From: an uncultured Clostridia bacterium
GTDB taxonomy: Bacteria > Bacillota > Clostridia > Christensenellales > UBA1242
Direction: 5' to 3'
Assembly (NCBI GenBank): GCA_947626175.1
Contig: CANQRE010000049.1
Coordinates: forward strand, 1 to 6,012
Length of the DNA stretch: 6,012 nucleotides
A program made the translations under genes and the position numbers. A model generated the notes under the pieces. That model saw only the letters and a program-made list of their open reading frames with translations, ran no database searches and was not told where the DNA came from. Below, one piece after another: positions 4,759 through 6,012 of the stretch; position 1 is the stretch's first letter; the number at the start of each line of letters is the position of its first letter.

Positions 4759-6012
4759 TCAGCCTGTTGGCCTGATTGAAGGTGGATCAACTGGTTTAAG
4801 AGTTCCCGGTGGGAAAAATCTGCCCACGTCTGGAACAGTCCAATTGCGGTCTTTCAGCTGATCTTCTGTTAGCTCTTCGATATAAAAACCTTTTCTCATA
4901 CCATTAAGCAAAACATCTCTTGATTGAGCTGTTCCATCTGAGCCAAGATGCATCCATCTAAGAATTGGATATTCCAATTTTAAAAGACCACCATTTGTTA
5001 GTATATCACTATTTCTTCTCGTCCATAAATCATTGTATCCATCAGATTCTGACCATTCATAAACATAACATCCTGCCCTTCCTTCAGGTTTATAATTAGC
5101 CCCATAAGCATAATGCCATGCATTTACAAATGTAGCGCTAAAGGTGTTGTTGCAGGCATATTCATATGCCCCGCCATCAACATACGAATTTTCAATATAT
5201 GCTGCACCCTGAAGAAAATAAGTGGTTGTTGTCGGGTTGGTTAACGACAAGCTTGACACTTTGACCGAATCAGATATGCCAAAGGCAACAAAAGGATATA
5301 AAACGTCTGCAGTTATATTTGCTCTAAAACCGCATTCATATATGCAAACACTTGGCGCAATGTTGCTGGTGCTGGAAACACCGCCCCTTCCAATTATAGA
5401 GGCCGTGCTGCCACCGCAAGCACCCACAAAACCGCCTGCAAAAGATGTTGCATTTATTTTTCCGCCTTCAAAATAAACTCTGCTTACAACGCATTTATCA
5501 TCTGCAGTGCTAGCAAGCAAATCGGCCGGCAACTGATGAAGAGCTTTTCCGATAACTCCCCCGCAAACACTTCCTTCAATATTCACATCCAAAAGATACA
5601 AGTTTTTAATCACCGCACCCATTGCTTCGCCAATAAAACCTGAATATTCGCCATAAATGTTTAAATTGTATATTGCATGGCACTGTCCATCAAACGTTCC
5701 ATAAAAGTTTTTGATTGCCTGCATTGTTTTTCCGCCGCAATCAATGTTGTTGTCAAGATAAAACTTCATAGCGCCATAAATTTCATTTTTTGGGTCGTCA
5801 GTATTTACAAGAAAGTTTGTGTAAGATGACAAAAGCCTTAAGCCATAATAAGACTTTATGTGATATTCATCGTAGTTGATTCTATATATGTCAGGGTCAG
5901 ACGGATCATTTGAAACTGCTTCATCAAAAGTAGAATAAGTGTTTTGTGTTGTGCCGGCGTTAACTTTTAAAGCTGGCCTAACGCCGCAATCACTGGAAAC
6001 TCCCGCTGAGCT
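4759..6012 (-). CDS. Probable secreted/surface protein, VRPAL motif plus GLUG-type domain (C-terminal 417 residues; N-terminus beyond window)
   Basis: The frame is open from the right edge to the TGA at 4759. Visible residues 9-18 (CGVRPALKVN) resemble the closing motif of DUF6273-like extracellular domains. A low-complexity linker rich in Asp, Ser and Tyr follows at about 19-55. Residues 58-210 look like a GLUG-type beta-helical region: YLDNNIDCGG, FYGTFDGQCHAIYNLNI (103-119), then repeated glycine pairs in SGFIGEAMGAVIKNLYL, GGVIGKA and AGGFVGACGG. Weaker repeats continue to about 300, and the region ends with LEYPILRWMHLG (346-357), like the usual closing strand of such domains. The tail is proline-rich (FFPPGTLKPVDPP) without LPXTG or a membrane anchor. 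Such proteins are normally exported; the signal peptide would be off-window. The TTG at 5832 is not a start, since coding continues 60 codons upstream. Ligand and function are unknown. Confidence 0.85.
   Translation of the reverse strand, partial: SSAGVSSDCGVRPALKVNAGTTQNTYSTFDEAVSNDPSDPDIYRINYDEYHIKSYYGLRLLSSYTNFLVNTDDPKNEIYGAMKFYLDNNIDCGGKTMQAIKNFYGTFDGQCHAIYNLNIYGEYSGFIGEAMGAVIKNLYLLDVNIEGSVCGGVIGKALHQLPADLLASTADDKCVVSRVYFEGGKINATSFAGGFVGACGGSTASIIGRGGVSSTSNIAPSVCIYECGFRANITADVLYPFVAFGISDSVKVSSLSLTNPTTTTYFLQGAAYIENSYVDGGAYEYACNNTFSATFVNAWHYAYGANYKPEGRAGCYVYEWSESDGYNDLWTRRNSDILTNGGLLKLEYPILRWMHLGSDGTAQSRDVLLNGMRKGFYIEELTEDQLKDRNWTVPDVGRFFPPGTLKPVDPPSIRPTG

Noticed and set aside
5830..5832. 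TTG at 5832 as the start of the surface-protein gene
   Set aside because: The same frame stays open 60 codons to the window edge and encodes the recognisable CGVRPALKVN motif; no ribosome binding site precedes the TTG.
5848..5859. ATAAGACTTTAT, also present at 2958-2969 in the pta leader
   Set aside because: It lies within coding sequence, lacks the other palindrome arm, and a 12-base AT-rich match is plausible by chance.

Overview
The window is AT-rich, with compact gene spacing, strong AGGAGG-type ribosome binding sites and two SigA-like promoters. The order pta-ackA-rpmF-plsX and a YlbJ-family membrane protein next to it point to a low-GC Firmicute of the class Clostridia. A GLUG-type surface protein with a VRPAL motif is common in uncultured gut Clostridia. 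The lineage is an inference from gene content; no rRNA or other taxonomic marker is present.

Layout. Positions 1-2920 (minus strand) read, in transcription order, pta (phosphate acetyltransferase), ackA (acetate kinase, sharing an ATGA overlap with pta), rpmF (ribosomal protein L32) and the 5' part of plsX (phosphate acyltransferase, cut by the window edge). Pta and AckA together convert acetyl-CoA to acetate with ATP formation, through acetyl phosphate. PlsX makes acyl phosphates from acyl-ACP for phospholipid synthesis. pta has a consensus-like promoter (TTGACA-N18-TATACT) followed by a perfect 7-bp-arm palindrome at the predicted transcript start. rpmF has its own exact-consensus promoter (TTGACA-N17-TATAAT), and a probable Rho-independent terminator lies between rpmF and plsX.

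Positions 3019-3936 (plus strand) hold a ylbJ-like gene with a TTG start, divergent from pta. Positions 3929-4708 (minus) hold a 259-residue cytosolic protein that I do not recognise; its end overlaps the end of ylbJ by 8 bases. Positions 4759-6012 (minus) are the C-terminal 417 residues of a large, probably secreted protein with a VRPAL motif and a GLUG-type beta-rich domain. It runs off the right edge, and the 259-residue gene follows it after 50 bases, perhaps in one transcript.

The left half is a conserved housekeeping cluster, with one notable absence: the DUF177/YceD gene usually found just before rpmF. The right half is accessory and poorly characterised. There is no gene-free stretch over 300 bases; the longest gap (322-461) holds the terminator, an inverted repeat and the plsX leader. 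I saw no tRNA, rRNA, CRISPR array, insertion sequence or riboswitch, and nothing that clearly amounts to a new defence or mobile system.
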